Assembly (NCBI GenBank): GCA_003994795.1
Contig: AP018269.1
Coordinates: forward strand, 4,241,677 to 4,305,676
From: Cylindrospermum sp. NIES-4074
Lineage (GTDB): Bacteria; Cyanobacteriota; Cyanobacteriia; Cyanobacteriales; Nostocaceae
Length of the DNA: 64,000 nucleotides
Reading direction: 5' to 3'
The translations under genes were made by a program, and so were the position numbers. This document shows positions 34,803 through 43,446 of this stretch, piece after piece. The stretch's first letter is position 1. The number at the start of each line of letters is the position of its first letter. Under the pieces are notes generated by a model. That model ran no database searches. It had not been told where the DNA came from and saw nothing but the letters and a program-made list of their open reading frames with translations.

Positions 34803-36263
34803 ATGAGTAATTCTATAGATTTTAGCGGTAGACCATTTCATTTCATCGGCATAGGCGGGATTGGGATGTCTGCCCTGGCCTATGTTCTGGCAAAGCGTCA
34901 ATTACCAGTATCGGGTTCGGATCTGCGTCCAAACCAGATGACGCGAAAGTTGGAATCTATCGGCGCTCATATTTTTGGTAGACAAGAAGCAAGCAATCTA
35001 GAATTCTTTCGTCCTCAAGTATTGGCTAATAGAGTAGTATTAAACTCACAAGAACAATTATCTGCGGTTAAGTCGGTAATGCCCCAAGTAATTTGTTCAA
35101 CAGCTATCAACACAAATAATTTGGAATATAAAGCAGCCCTGGAATTAGGCTGCCCCATTTTACATCGTTCAGATGTACTAGCCGCCTTGATTGCTGATTA
35201 CTACAGCATTGCAGTGGCAGGAACCCACGGCAAAACTACGACCAGTAGCATGATTGGTTACATGTTATTGCAAGCTGGCCTAGACCCAACAATTTTGGTG
35301 GGTGGTGAAGTCAATGCTTGGGAAGGAAATGCTCGACTGGGAGAAAGTCGGTATCTGGTGGCAGAGGCAGATGAATCAGATGGTTCCCTGGTGAAACACG
35401 CGCCAGAGATTGGCATTATCACCAATATAGAACTGGATCATCCTGACCACTACGATACATTAGAAGAAGTAGTTGACACCTTCTTGAAGTTTGCTCAAGG
35501 TTGTAAAACTTTGGTAGGTAGTATTGATTGTGCTACGGTACGCGATCGCCTAAAACCAACAATCACTTACAGCCTACATCCAGAAACAGGCGCTGATTAT
35601 ACTGTTACCAATATTGATTATCGGGCTGATGGCACCACAGCTCTGGTTTGGGAGAAAGGCAAAGCTTTAGGCGTCTTGAATGTGCGACTACTGAGTCGCC
35701 ATAACCTGAGTAATGCCCTAGCAGCAGTAGCAGTAGGTCGCGCTTTGGGTTTAGAATTTGGGGCGATCGCCAAAGGTATTGCCACTTTTGAAGGTGCAAG
35801 ACGCCGCTTTGAATTCCGGGGTGAAGTCGATGGCATTACCTTTATTGATGACTATGCCCATCACCCCAGTGAAATTCGTGCTACCCTCGCCGCAGCACGC
35901 CTCCAAGCTAGACCAGGACAAAGAGTGGTTGCTATCTTCCAACCCCATCGTTATAGCCGTACAATTACCTTTTTAGAAGAATTTGCCGACTCCTTTACTC
36001 ATGCTGATCTGGTAGTGCTGACTGATATTTACAGCGCAGGCGAACCAGATTTAGGGCTAGTCAGCGGTGAAAAATTAGCAGCAGAAATTGGCAAGCAGCA
36101 CCAGCAGGTAGTTTATCAACCAACTTTAGCCTCAGTCCGCGAGTTCTTGCTGCAAACGCTGCGTCCTGGAGACTTGGCGCTGTTTTTGGGCGCAGGGAAC
36201 TTGAATCAGGAGATTCCTGAAGTCATAGCCACACTTCGTGAGCCGGCTAAAGTCACATCCTGA
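34803..36263 (+). CDS. murC: UDP-N-acetylmuramate-L-alanine ligase
   Basis: Adds L-Ala in peptidoglycan precursor synthesis. 486 residues with the dinucleotide-like FHFIGIGGIGMSALAYVLAK start, ATP loop GTHGKTTTSS (140-149), EADESDGSLVKHAPEIGIITN and FIDDYAHHPSEIRATLAAAR. Followed after ~125 bp by murB on the same strand, a standard mur pair. Confidence 0.97.
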   Translation: MSNSIDFSGRPFHFIGIGGIGMSALAYVLAKRQLPVSGSDLRPNQMTRKLESIGAHIFGRQEASNLEFFRPQVLANRVVLNSQEQLSAVKSVMPQVICSTAINTNNLEYKAALELGCPILHRSDVLAALIADYYSIAVAGTHGKTTTSSMIGYMLLQAGLDPTILVGGEVNAWEGNARLGESRYLVAEADESDGSLVKHAPEIGIITNIELDHPDHYDTLEEVVDTFLKFAQGCKTLVGSIDCATVRDRLKPTITYSLHPETGADYTVTNIDYRADGTTALVWEKGKALGVLNVRLLSRHNLSNALAAVAVGRALGLEFGAIAKGIATFEGARRRFEFRGEVDGITFIDDYAHHPSEIRATLAAARLQARPGQRVVAIFQPHRYSRTITFLEEFADSFTHADLVVLTDIYSAGEPDLGLVSGEKLAAEIGKQHQQVVYQPTLASVREFLLQTLRPGDLALFLGAGNLNQEIPEVIATLREPAKVTS

Positions 36264-36389
36264 ATTCAGGAGATTTGCTAGGTTTTATTTCCTCCTTCAA
36301 ATACCCATCTAGCAATGGTTCCCTTGGTCAATACTATTACCGCATCTTTGCGGTAGATTAATGTAAAAAAATTATCAATTGAAGTAAAG

Positions 36390-37385
36390 ATGACAACCTC
36401 CCAGGCAGCTGGAAACGTCTGCACAGTTTCTGCTTTGACTACCAGAAAACAGGAAACAGCTAATTCGGTCGATAGTGAAGTCATTTACTTACCCGGCACT
36501 GATTGTGCGATCAAGTCCCAAGCTTCCTTGTCAGCGTTTACTTCTTATAGGGTTGGTGGAGCAGCTGAATGGTACGTTGCTCCCCGAAACTTAGAAGCGC
36601 TACAAGCAAGTATTAAGTATGCAAAAGAACAAAATTTAGTAGTAACCATACTAGGGGCCGGTTCTAACTTATTGGTCAGCGATGGCGGTCTACCAGGTTT
36701 AGTGATTGCTACCCGTCATCTCAGGTCGAAATACTTTGATCCCGCAACAGGACGATTAACCGTCTCAGCGGGAGAATCTATCCCTAGTTTGGCATGGGAA
36801 GCCGCAGATTTGGGATGGCAGGGCTTAGAGTGGGCTGTTGGTATCCCTGGAACTGTTGGGGGTGCTGTGGTGATGAATGCAGGGGCACATAACAGCTGTA
36901 CCGCAGATATGTTGGTCAGCGCCCAAGTGCTTTTACCTGACGGGACTTTGGAAACTCTTACCCCCGACCAATTAGGATACCAATACAGAACTTCCTTATT
37001 GCAAGGTGGCGATCGCATAATTACCCAAGCCACCTTCCAACTCCAGCCAGGTTTTGACCCAGCACAAGTTGTAGCCACAACCAAGCAACATAAAAAACAT
37101 CGACTCAGTACCCAACCTTATAACTTCCCCAGTTGTGGTAGTGTGTTCCGCAATCCTAAACCTTATTCCGCTGGCTGGTTAATTGAACAAACTGGTCTCA
37201 AAGGCTATCAAATTGGTGGCGCACAAGTAGCGCAACTCCATGCCAATTTCATCGTCAATCGCGGTGGGGCCAAAGCTAGCGACATATTCTGTCTCATTCG
37301 CCACATTCAGCACCAAGTACAAGAACATTGGTCAATTTGGTTAGAGCCAGAAGTCAAAATGATCGGCGAGTTTCAAGTTTGTTAG
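36390..37385 (+). CDS. murB: UDP-N-acetylenolpyruvoylglucosamine reductase
   Basis: FAD enzyme that makes UDP-MurNAc. 331 residues; FAD domain [20 protein letters not shown], then [20 protein letters not shown], the type I YQYRTS motif with the active Tyr/Arg, [12 protein letters not shown] (catalytic Ser) and C-terminal [10 protein letters not shown] (catalytic Glu). The ~35-residue N-terminal extension before the conserved part makes the exact start uncertain. Confidence 0.95.
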   Translation: MTTSQAAGNVCTVSALTTRKQETANSVDSEVIYLPGTDCAIKSQASLSAFTSYRVGGAAEWYVAPRNLEALQASIKYAKEQNLVVTILGAGSNLLVSDGGLPGLVIATRHLRSKYFDPATGRLTVSAGESIPSLAWEAADLGWQGLEWAVGIPGTVGGAVVMNAGAHNSCTADMLVSAQVLLPDGTLETLTPDQLGYQYRTSLLQGGDRIITQATFQLQPGFDPAQVVATTKQHKKHRLSTQPYNFPSCGSVFRNPKPYSAGWLIEQTGLKGYQIGGAQVAQLHANFIVNRGGAKASDIFCLIRHIQHQVQEHWSIWLEPEVKMIGEFQVC

Positions 37386-37590
37386 GGACTGGGGACTGGG
37401 GACTAGGGAGATGGGGGAGATGGGGGAGATGGGGGAGATGGGGGAGATGGGGGAGATGGGGAGATGGGGAAGCAGAGGAGTAATATTTAATATTTCTCAC
37501 TCACCACTTCCCACACTTCCCACACTCCCCACACTCCCCACACTCCCCACATTCCCCACGCTCCCCACACTCCCCACACTCCCCCATGCT
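37386..37590. repeat. Two 9-bp tandem repeat arrays between murB and ebfC
   Basis: First array: GGGGGAGAT repeated about five times plus variants (about 37408-37470). Second array: CCCCACACT repeated about eight times with variants (about 37505-37585). An open frame across them has no real protein-coding character (GEM and PTL repeats) and I reject it. Confidence 0.85.
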
Positions 37591-37691
37591 CAATCCTCAG
37601 CATTAATTATTGGCAACACAAGAGGCAATTTACCTACCGCCTCTATAATTGAATTTGGTTTGTTAATCAACGCACGTGCGAACAATCAATT

Positions 37692-38039
37692 ATGACAGGA
37701 AAAGGACAGGGATTTGGCTTTGGCTTAGGAAAAATGAAAGAACTGGCTGAAGCCTTCAAAAAAGCACAGCAAGTTCAAGAAGGCGCAAAGCGACTCCAAG
37801 AAGAATTGGAGCAAATGGAAATTCTCGGAGAATCTGGCGGTGGTCTGGTCAAGGTGATTGTCAGTGGCAACCAAGAACCCAAGCGAGTGGAAATTTCCCC
37901 AAATGCTCTCAATGAAGGAGCAGAAGTGCTTTCTGATCTCGTGACAGTCGCAATGAAAGACGCCTACACCAAGTCTACAGCCACAATGCGGGAGCGAATG
38001 GAAGATTTGACTAGTGGATTGGAGCTGCCTGGATTTTAG
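37692..38039 (+). CDS. ebfC: YbaB/EbfC family nucleoid-associated protein
   Basis: 115 residues; tweezer-shaped DNA-binding dimer. Core: [40 protein letters not shown] and [20 protein letters not shown]. Position after murC-murB is a usual cyanobacterial order. Start ATG at 37692 gives [20 protein letters not shown], a typical N-terminus. Confidence 0.93.
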   Translation: MTGKGQGFGFGLGKMKELAEAFKKAQQVQEGAKRLQEELEQMEILGESGGGLVKVIVSGNQEPKRVEISPNALNEGAEVLSDLVTVAMKDAYTKSTATMRERMEDLTSGLELPGF

Positions 38040-38111
38040 TCAATGGTCAGTGGTTAGTAGTTAGTAGAAAAAAACTGACTACTGACAACTGGCGCAAAAA
38101 GTGAAATATTT

Positions 38112-38603
38112 ATGACTTATAAGTTGCTATTTGTCTGTTTGGGTAATATCTGCCGATCGCCTTCAGCAGAAAACATTATGAATCATCTTATTGATCAGTC
38201 TGGCTTAGGCGATGGCTGCGCCGACGCCAAAGGCGTACGCATTATTTGTGACTCTGCTGGTACCTCTAGCTATCATATTGGTAGCCCACCTGACCGTCGT
38301 ATGAGTGCTGCGGCTGTTTCTAAGCTGGGAATTAAACTGCGTGGTCAAGCTCGTCAATTTCAAAAATCTGACTTTCAAGAATTTGATTTGATTCTGGCAA
38401 TGGATAGAGATAATTATGAAAATATTCTCTCTGTTGACCGTTCTGGACAATATCACCATAAAGTACGTTTAATGTGCGATTTTTGCTCTAGACACACCCT
38501 CAAGGAGGTTCCAGACCCTTATTACGGCGGTACAGAGGGATTTAATCAGGTGATTGATCTCCTCATTGATGCTTGTGAAGGTCTGCTGAAACATATTTCC
38601 TGA
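38112..38603 (+). CDS. Low-molecular-weight protein-tyrosine phosphatase
   Basis: 163 residues. P-loop CLGNICRS (Cys9, Arg15) near the N-terminus and the general-acid motif DPYYGG (about 136-141). Residues ~37-48 (GDGCADAKGVRI) are absent in most relatives and are encoded by a GCGCCGACGCC...GGCGTACGC repeat-like sequence at about 38208-38243, an in-frame insertion. It lies downstream of ebfC. Often linked to exopolysaccharide control in bacteria. Confidence 0.9.
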   Translation: MTYKLLFVCLGNICRSPSAENIMNHLIDQSGLGDGCADAKGVRIICDSAGTSSYHIGSPPDRRMSAAAVSKLGIKLRGQARQFQKSDFQEFDLILAMDRDNYENILSVDRSGQYHHKVRLMCDFCSRHTLKEVPDPYYGGTEGFNQVIDLLIDACEGLLKHIS

Positions 38604-38605
38604 GC

Positions 38606-38755
38606 ACTCAAAACTCAAAACTCAAAACTCCATACTCAGCACTCAGCACTCAGCACTCAGCACTCAGCACTCAGCACTCAGCACTCCATACTCAGCACTC
38701 AGCACTCAGCACTCAGCACTCAGCACTCAGCACTCAGCACTCAGCACTCTACACT
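38606..38755. repeat. CACTCAG heptamer tandem array
   Basis: About fifteen copies of CACTCAG (38632-38750) with flanking AACTCAAA variants. The array abuts the stop codon of the next minus-strand gene, which reads LVE-stop straight into the repeat. Confidence 0.9.
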
Positions 38756-39439
38756 CTACTCCACCAAGCCATGCTTAATTGCAAAACGCACCAATTCCGC
38801 TCGGTTATTGGTTGAGGTTTTTCTCAATAAACTGCTAACGTACTTTTCCACAGTTCGGGGGCTGAGGTGTAGCTGATGACCCATTTCGGCGTTAGATAGA
38901 CCATGAGTCAATAACTCTAGGACTTCCTGTTCTCTGGAAGTCAGTGCAGAAAGCATTTGGGATTGCTGAATTTGAGCAAACAGCGAATTATGGGTGTCCA
39001 CAGCTTTTGTAGAGTTGGACAGTCCCATACTTTCCTTATGAGAAAAACGATATTCTGATTGAATAATTTGCGATCGCTCCAGTAGATTACGAATGGCAGC
39101 AGCTAACTCTTCGAGTTCAAAAGGCTTAGGCAAATACAAATCACACCCTGATTGATAGCCCAGAATTCTTTCCTGAGTCTTGGTTCGGGCTGTTAATAAA
39201 ATTACAGGCAATAAACGAAAGGCTGGTTGTTGACGCACCCGGCGCACCAGTTCATAGCCATTCATTCGGGGCATCACAATATCAGTGACAATCAAATCGG
39301 GATGGTGTTCATCGACCATCGCCAAAGCCTCTTGACCGTCATCAGCCATGATCACTGAGTAGCCAGACAGTTCAAGGTAATCACTAATAGACAGACGAGT
39401 GCCCAGGTCGTCATCCACTACAAGGATCGTCAAGGGCAT
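38756..39439 (-). CDS. NarL/LuxR-type response regulator
   Basis: 227 residues from the ATG at 39439 (MPLTILVVDDDLGTRLSISD); 24 codons further upstream are open but not family-like. Receiver domain with D9/D10, phospho-acceptor Asp53 in IVTDIVMPRMNGYE and Lys in LPKPFE; C-terminal LuxR HTH (LTSREQEVLELLTHGLSNAE then QLHLSPRTVEKYVSSLLRKT). No histidine kinase is adjacent, so it is an orphan regulator of the cyanobacterial type with ~30-residue linker. Confidence 0.92.
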   Translation of the reverse strand: MPLTILVVDDDLGTRLSISDYLELSGYSVIMADDGQEALAMVDEHHPDLIVTDIVMPRMNGYELVRRVRQQPAFRLLPVILLTARTKTQERILGYQSGCDLYLPKPFELEELAAAIRNLLERSQIIQSEYRFSHKESMGLSNSTKAVDTHNSLFAQIQQSQMLSALTSREQEVLELLTHGLSNAEMGHQLHLSPRTVEKYVSSLLRKTSTNNRAELVRFAIKHGLVE

Positions 39440-40131
39440 GGATGGTACACCCCTAGCATTTTTTTTACTAACAAATTTGCTTTTATGAGCACTATCAATG
39501 AACACAACCAATAATAGTGTTCTTATGTTTCATACTATGACAGGATTACCAGCTAATGACTGCCTGAGGGGTGATTTATAAAGAAAATCTTAAATCCTTA
39601 GGAAGTGTTAACGAAGTTTAACGCACCTGCGACTCCCAGCGCTGATTAGGTGCAGAGAGGTTTGTAATTCGTAACAACTCACCAAAAAGTTTCTGAGGAG
39701 CCAGCCGCGTGGTGTAACGCCAGGAGTTGTAGCGGCTGAGTGTAGCGTCAAGGGTTTCCCGACTTGAGCTTGCCTGGCGTGGGGTTCCCAAGGCAGCAGC
39801 TTGCGGGGGTTCCCCCCGTTGTGCGGACTGCCGCCTCGTTGTTCGCGCAGCGTCACCGTTCGCGCAGCGTCTCCGATAGGAGAAGGAGAAGCCAGTGGCG
39901 TCGGACTGGCGTTGCTGAGAAGCCAGTGTGTTGCAGAATAAGGATAGTGAAAATTTTACCTAATGGGCAACCTCCGTGATAAAGTTAGAGAAAAACTTTG
40001 AATTACCTGTTTAAAAAAGCTAAATTAATGATATGCAGTCCCCCATTAATGTAGTTTCATTAAATCTTCTATAAATTCAACAGTCGAGCCAAACAATTTT
40101 TTCAGTATAATTAACGCCAGAAAAATACTCA
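39440..40131. other. Intergenic region with interspersed repeats before smpB
   Basis: 692 bp. The middle (about 39740-39910) is dense in known Nostocales repeat motifs: GGGGGTTCCCCCC, two copies of GTTCGCGCAGCGTC and CCGATAGGAGAAGGAGAAG. The short frame here reads through these repeats and is rejected. The last 120 bp are AT-rich and likely hold the smpB promoter. No tRNA or other RNA gene seen. Confidence 0.6.
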
Positions 40132-40599
40132 ATGAGCGATAACAACGACGGTTACAAAGTTATTAGTGATAATCGACAAGCCCGTTATCTGTATGAAATC
40201 CTAGAAACCTTTGAAGCGGGAATTCAGTTGACAGGAACTGAGGTGAAGTCAATTCGAGCAGGCAAAGTTAATCTTCAAGATGGCTATGCGTTACTTCGCA
40301 ATGGCGAAGCATGGTTAATCAATGTGCATATCTCGCCTTACAATGCTAGTGGACAATATTTCAATCATGAACCAAGGCGCACACGCAAGCTGCTGCTGCA
40401 TCGCCAGGAACTCCGCAAGCTGATTGGGAAGGTGGAACAGCAAGGTTTAACACTAGTCCCGTTGAAAATGTATCTTAAACGAGGCTGGGTGAAGATAAGT
40501 ATTGCCCTCGGAAAAGGTAAGAAACTCCACGACAAGCGAGAAGACCTCAAACGACGCCAAGATCAGCGTGATATTCAACGGGCGATGAAAAATTTCTGA
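40132..40599 (+). CDS. smpB: SsrA-binding protein SmpB
   Basis: 155 residues; binds tmRNA for trans-translation. Motifs: YKVISDNRQARYLYEILETF, EAGIQLTGTEVKSIRAGKVN, YNASGQYFNHEPRRTRKLLL and a basic C-terminal tail GKGKKLHDKREDLKRRQDQR. The tmRNA gene is not in the window. Confidence 0.97.
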   Translation: MSDNNDGYKVISDNRQARYLYEILETFEAGIQLTGTEVKSIRAGKVNLQDGYALLRNGEAWLINVHISPYNASGQYFNHEPRRTRKLLLHRQELRKLIGKVEQQGLTLVPLKMYLKRGWVKISIALGKGKKLHDKREDLKRRQDQRDIQRAMKNF

Positions 40600-40754
40600 G
40601 TTCCAGTCTGAGAAATTGATCGTAGCAGTAAGTGTAATGTATGCCCATAGCGTGAGTTAAGAAAACACCTAGTTTATAGCTGTAGGTTGATTTGGCTTCT
40701 TTTAAGACTCGATACAGTGGTGGGTAGCGTTAGAAGGGATGAGGCACACTGACT

Positions 40755-41030
40755 ATGAAACGTAATGTCACTAAAACTGTAGGCGTTGGTATTCTCACTT
40801 TGAGTATGGCAATCTTGCCCTTGAGTATACCAGCACAGGCCCAGGTTACTCAGCCAAGAACCGATACTGCCCCAAGGACAACTGTTGACGATCGCAATGA
40901 TTTTGATTGGGGTTGGCTGGGATTAATTGGTCTACTGGGTCTAGCTGGTTTAGCAGGTAGAAAGCGTGACGAAGAACCCACCCGTTATCGTGACCCCAAT
41001 GCTCCTGGGGCCGCAAGCTACCGAGACTAA
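40755..41030 (+). CDS. WGxxGxxG family small membrane protein
   Basis: 91 residues. Signal peptide (MKRNVTKTVGVGILTLSMAI...AQAQ), a Thr/Asp-rich spacer, then the WGWLGLIGLLGLAGLAGRKR segment that names the family: one glycine-rich membrane helix followed by basic residues. Resembles sorting tags such as PEP-CTERM and may be a substrate of a rhomboid- or exosortase-like system; the window encodes an exosortase at 59172. That link is inference. Confidence 0.85.
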   Translation: MKRNVTKTVGVGILTLSMAILPLSIPAQAQVTQPRTDTAPRTTVDDRNDFDWGWLGLIGLLGLAGLAGRKRDEEPTRYRDPNAPGAASYRD

Positions 41031-41679
41031 TACCGATTTGGGATTTGGGATTTTGGCTTGGTAACACCCACGGCTAGCCTATTTCGTTAATTTGAAGCCA
41101 TGCCACCTATTCCCATCTGTTCAGATTAGTACCGCAGGGCGGAATTAACAATTAAAAATAAAAAAAGTAGATTCCACAAGCTTTTGAGTTGAATCTCACT
41201 AGTTAGTCACTTTTGTCGCGCTGCACTAATCATAGAAAGCTAACCTCGACCTGTAACCAGAAATTGATGCTGTTTGTTGTTGAAGTTGACAACATGACCT
41301 GGTTTAGGCGAATTTCTCTTTCTGAACTTAATGCGATCGCCTACCCACCCACCAGAGGCGATCGCTCATCGCATTGCTAGAAAACACTCAAAGTCTGTAA
41401 ATTCTGAACCAACGCCAGAACCAGCATCAGAGAATGAAATCTGGAAGCGGCAAGATATGGGTGAGTATTTGAATACACAGCCCGTTGTTCCAATTTAATT
41501 TGCATATAAGCTGCCCTTCGAGGTGGCTTTTTTTATAAACATCATATTGATTATTGACGTGCTTGATTTCTAAATGAAGCTTTTTTACATTTACTCAGAG
41601 AAAAATACAAAAAACAACTATGAATATATACTGAGTTGGGTGGCTAAAAAAATTCCTGACTTCGGGTGTAAAGTGAGAT
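41031..41679. other. Intergenic region with possible gene remnant and terminator
   Basis: 649 bp. Around 41361-41498 one plus-strand frame reads AIAHRIARKHSKSVNSEPTP then EPASENEIWKRQDMGEYLNT and a stop, without an identifiable start: probably a 3' remnant of a gene I cannot name. A hairpin GCTGCC/GGTGGC followed by TTTTTTT (about 41510-41535) looks like its terminator. The rest is plain AT-rich sequence. Confidence 0.4.
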
Positions 41680-43089
41680 ATGGTCTACAAACGAGTGCAG
41701 AGGGATAATTCGTCTTCCAGTCCCGCCAACAAAAAGGCGGCTAACAAAAAGAGCGACTGGAAGAATAACTGGGAGAGTCCATTCACAGAAAGCTCTTTTG
41801 GTATCCAGCCTCAAGCAGACACAGATTCAACCCCTCACCAAGGAACTAATGATTACAAAAGCACCAACCGCCTCAGTAGAATCCTGGAAAATATCCAGCG
41901 TCAAGCATTAACAGAATCGCAGCCGTCCGAGAAAGCCGAAGAAGTATCGAATGAATCTGTGGAAATCCAGCGTCAGAGTGAGTCGTCAGAATCAGGAGAT
42001 GAGGATTCTAACTCAACAAATGACGGAACTATTCAGCGATTTGGTGCAGATAGCAAATCGGAATTGCAAGCAGAGCCATCAGAGTTAGAGATATCGCCAC
42101 AATCTAGTCCCATCCAAAGTCAAAATACACCAGAAGCACAAAATTTAGACCAAACCACCCCCATACAACCCAAACTTACCATAGGCGCTCCCGGCGATAA
42201 GTACGAGCAGGAAGCTGACTCAATGGCAGAACGGGTAATGTCAATGGATGCACCGACTGTTCAACAGCAACCAATTGGACACCAAGGTAAGCAACCAGAA
42301 GAGTCTATCCAGAGACAGCCAATAGCAACATCTATTACCCCACTCGTTCAGCGCTTTACTGGAGTTATTCAACGCCTCACAGAAGAAAAACTTCAAGCCA
42401 AAGCAGCAATTCAAACAAAAGGTGAAGGTGGTGCATCCCCAGCAACACCAGATTTAGAAACCCGTTTAGCCAGTAACAAAAGTGGGGGAACCCCCTTAGA
42501 TAAGGAAACGCGCTCTTTCATGGAGCCGCGTTTTGGTGCAGATTTTAGCTCTGTGAAAGTGCATACAGACAGTTCCTCTGTGCAGATGAACAAGGAATTG
42601 GGAGCGCAAGCATTTACTCATGGTCATGATGTTTACTTTGGGGCAGGGAAGTATAACCCTGGTGCAGATGACGGTAAACGGTTGCTGGCTCATGAATTAA
42701 CTCATGTGGTACAGCAGACGGGTGCTGTTCAGCCAAAGAAGCAGCAGCCAAAAGAGAATAAAAATGTAGAAAGGATTCAAGCAAAGAACCTTTTGGGGAA
42801 AATTCCCGAAATTCCCCTCAATAAAGAGCAGTTACCAGGGTCGCAATCGGCGGAAACGGCGAAAAGTGCCCTCCCAGCCAAGAACCTTTTGGGGAAAATT
42901 CCCGAAATTCCCCTCAATAAAGAGCAAATACCAGGGTCGCAATTGGCGGAAACGGCGAAAAATGCCCTCCCAGCCAAGAACCTCTTGGGACAAATTCCAA
43001 AAATTCCTGTAAATAAAGAGCAGTTAGCAGGTTCGCAATTGGCGGAAACAGCAAAAAGTGCCCTCCCAGCCAAGAACCTCTTGGGATAA
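41680..43089 (+). CDS. DUF4157 (eCIS core) protein, N-terminal part before an in-frame stop
   Basis: 469 codons, MVYKRVQRDNSSSSPANKKA onward. A low-complexity Gln/Ser/Glu-rich region with IQRQ/IQRL motifs (1-240) leads to a DUF4157 domain at about 270-355: FMEPRFGADFSSVKVHTDSS, AQAFTHGHDVYFGAGKYNPG and the metallopeptidase-like HELTH at 338-342. DUF4157 marks cargo of extracellular contractile injection systems. After it come 32-residue repeats (AKNLLGKIPEIPLNKEQ-type) from 42781. The frame ends at a TAA (43087-43089) inside the fourth repeat; earlier copies have CAA or AAA there. The same frame continues open to 46854, so this is one gene split by a nonsense codon. Confidence 0.9.
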   Translation: MVYKRVQRDNSSSSPANKKAANKKSDWKNNWESPFTESSFGIQPQADTDSTPHQGTNDYKSTNRLSRILENIQRQALTESQPSEKAEEVSNESVEIQRQSESSESGDEDSNSTNDGTIQRFGADSKSELQAEPSELEISPQSSPIQSQNTPEAQNLDQTTPIQPKLTIGAPGDKYEQEADSMAERVMSMDAPTVQQQPIGHQGKQPEESIQRQPIATSITPLVQRFTGVIQRLTEEKLQAKAAIQTKGEGGASPATPDLETRLASNKSGGTPLDKETRSFMEPRFGADFSSVKVHTDSSSVQMNKELGAQAFTHGHDVYFGAGKYNPGADDGKRLLAHELTHVVQQTGAVQPKKQQPKENKNVERIQAKNLLGKIPEIPLNKEQLPGSQSAETAKSALPAKNLLGKIPEIPLNKEQIPGSQLAETAKNALPAKNLLGQIPKIPVNKEQLAGSQLAETAKSALPAKNLLG

Positions 43090-43152
43090 ATCCCAGAAAT
43101 TCCTGTAAATAAAGAGCAGTTACCAGGTTCGCAATTAGCAGAAACACCTGTT
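42781..43152 (+). repeat. Four tandem 96-bp (32-residue) repeats
   Basis: Units start at 42781, 42877, 42973 and 43069, each coding AKNLLG-xIPxIPxNKEQ-xxGSQ-xAETAKxALP. The first two are almost identical; the fourth is partial and contains the TAA stop. High identity implies recent expansion by slippage or recombination. Confidence 0.92.
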
Positions 43153-43446
43153 ACTAAAACCCCAGAAATAGCACAAGACAAGGCAAAACCTGCTACTGCA
43201 CCACAGGGAGTACAACCAGAAGCTAAACAGGCTACCCCTGGAGTAGATGGAGGCAAAATAAAAGAGAAGAAAAATGAAGCGATCGCTCCAACCCTGCCAG
43301 ATGTTGAGCCGACAACCCAGTCAGCGCCTCAGGTAGAACAATCTGCTGATATAGATCAAGGGGGAGGTGGTTCTGCTCCAGATATCTCTGCGGGTGGAGG
43401 TGGTGGAGAGGAAACTGCTGCTGTTGATACAGGGGCAGATCAGGAA

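Noticed and set aside
37411-37695. 94-codon frame of GEM and PTL repeats
   Set aside because: It only reads through two 9-bp tandem arrays.
39764-39979. 71-codon frame before smpB
   Set aside because: Made of interspersed palindromic repeats (GTTCGCGCAGCGTC and similar) with no protein-like character.
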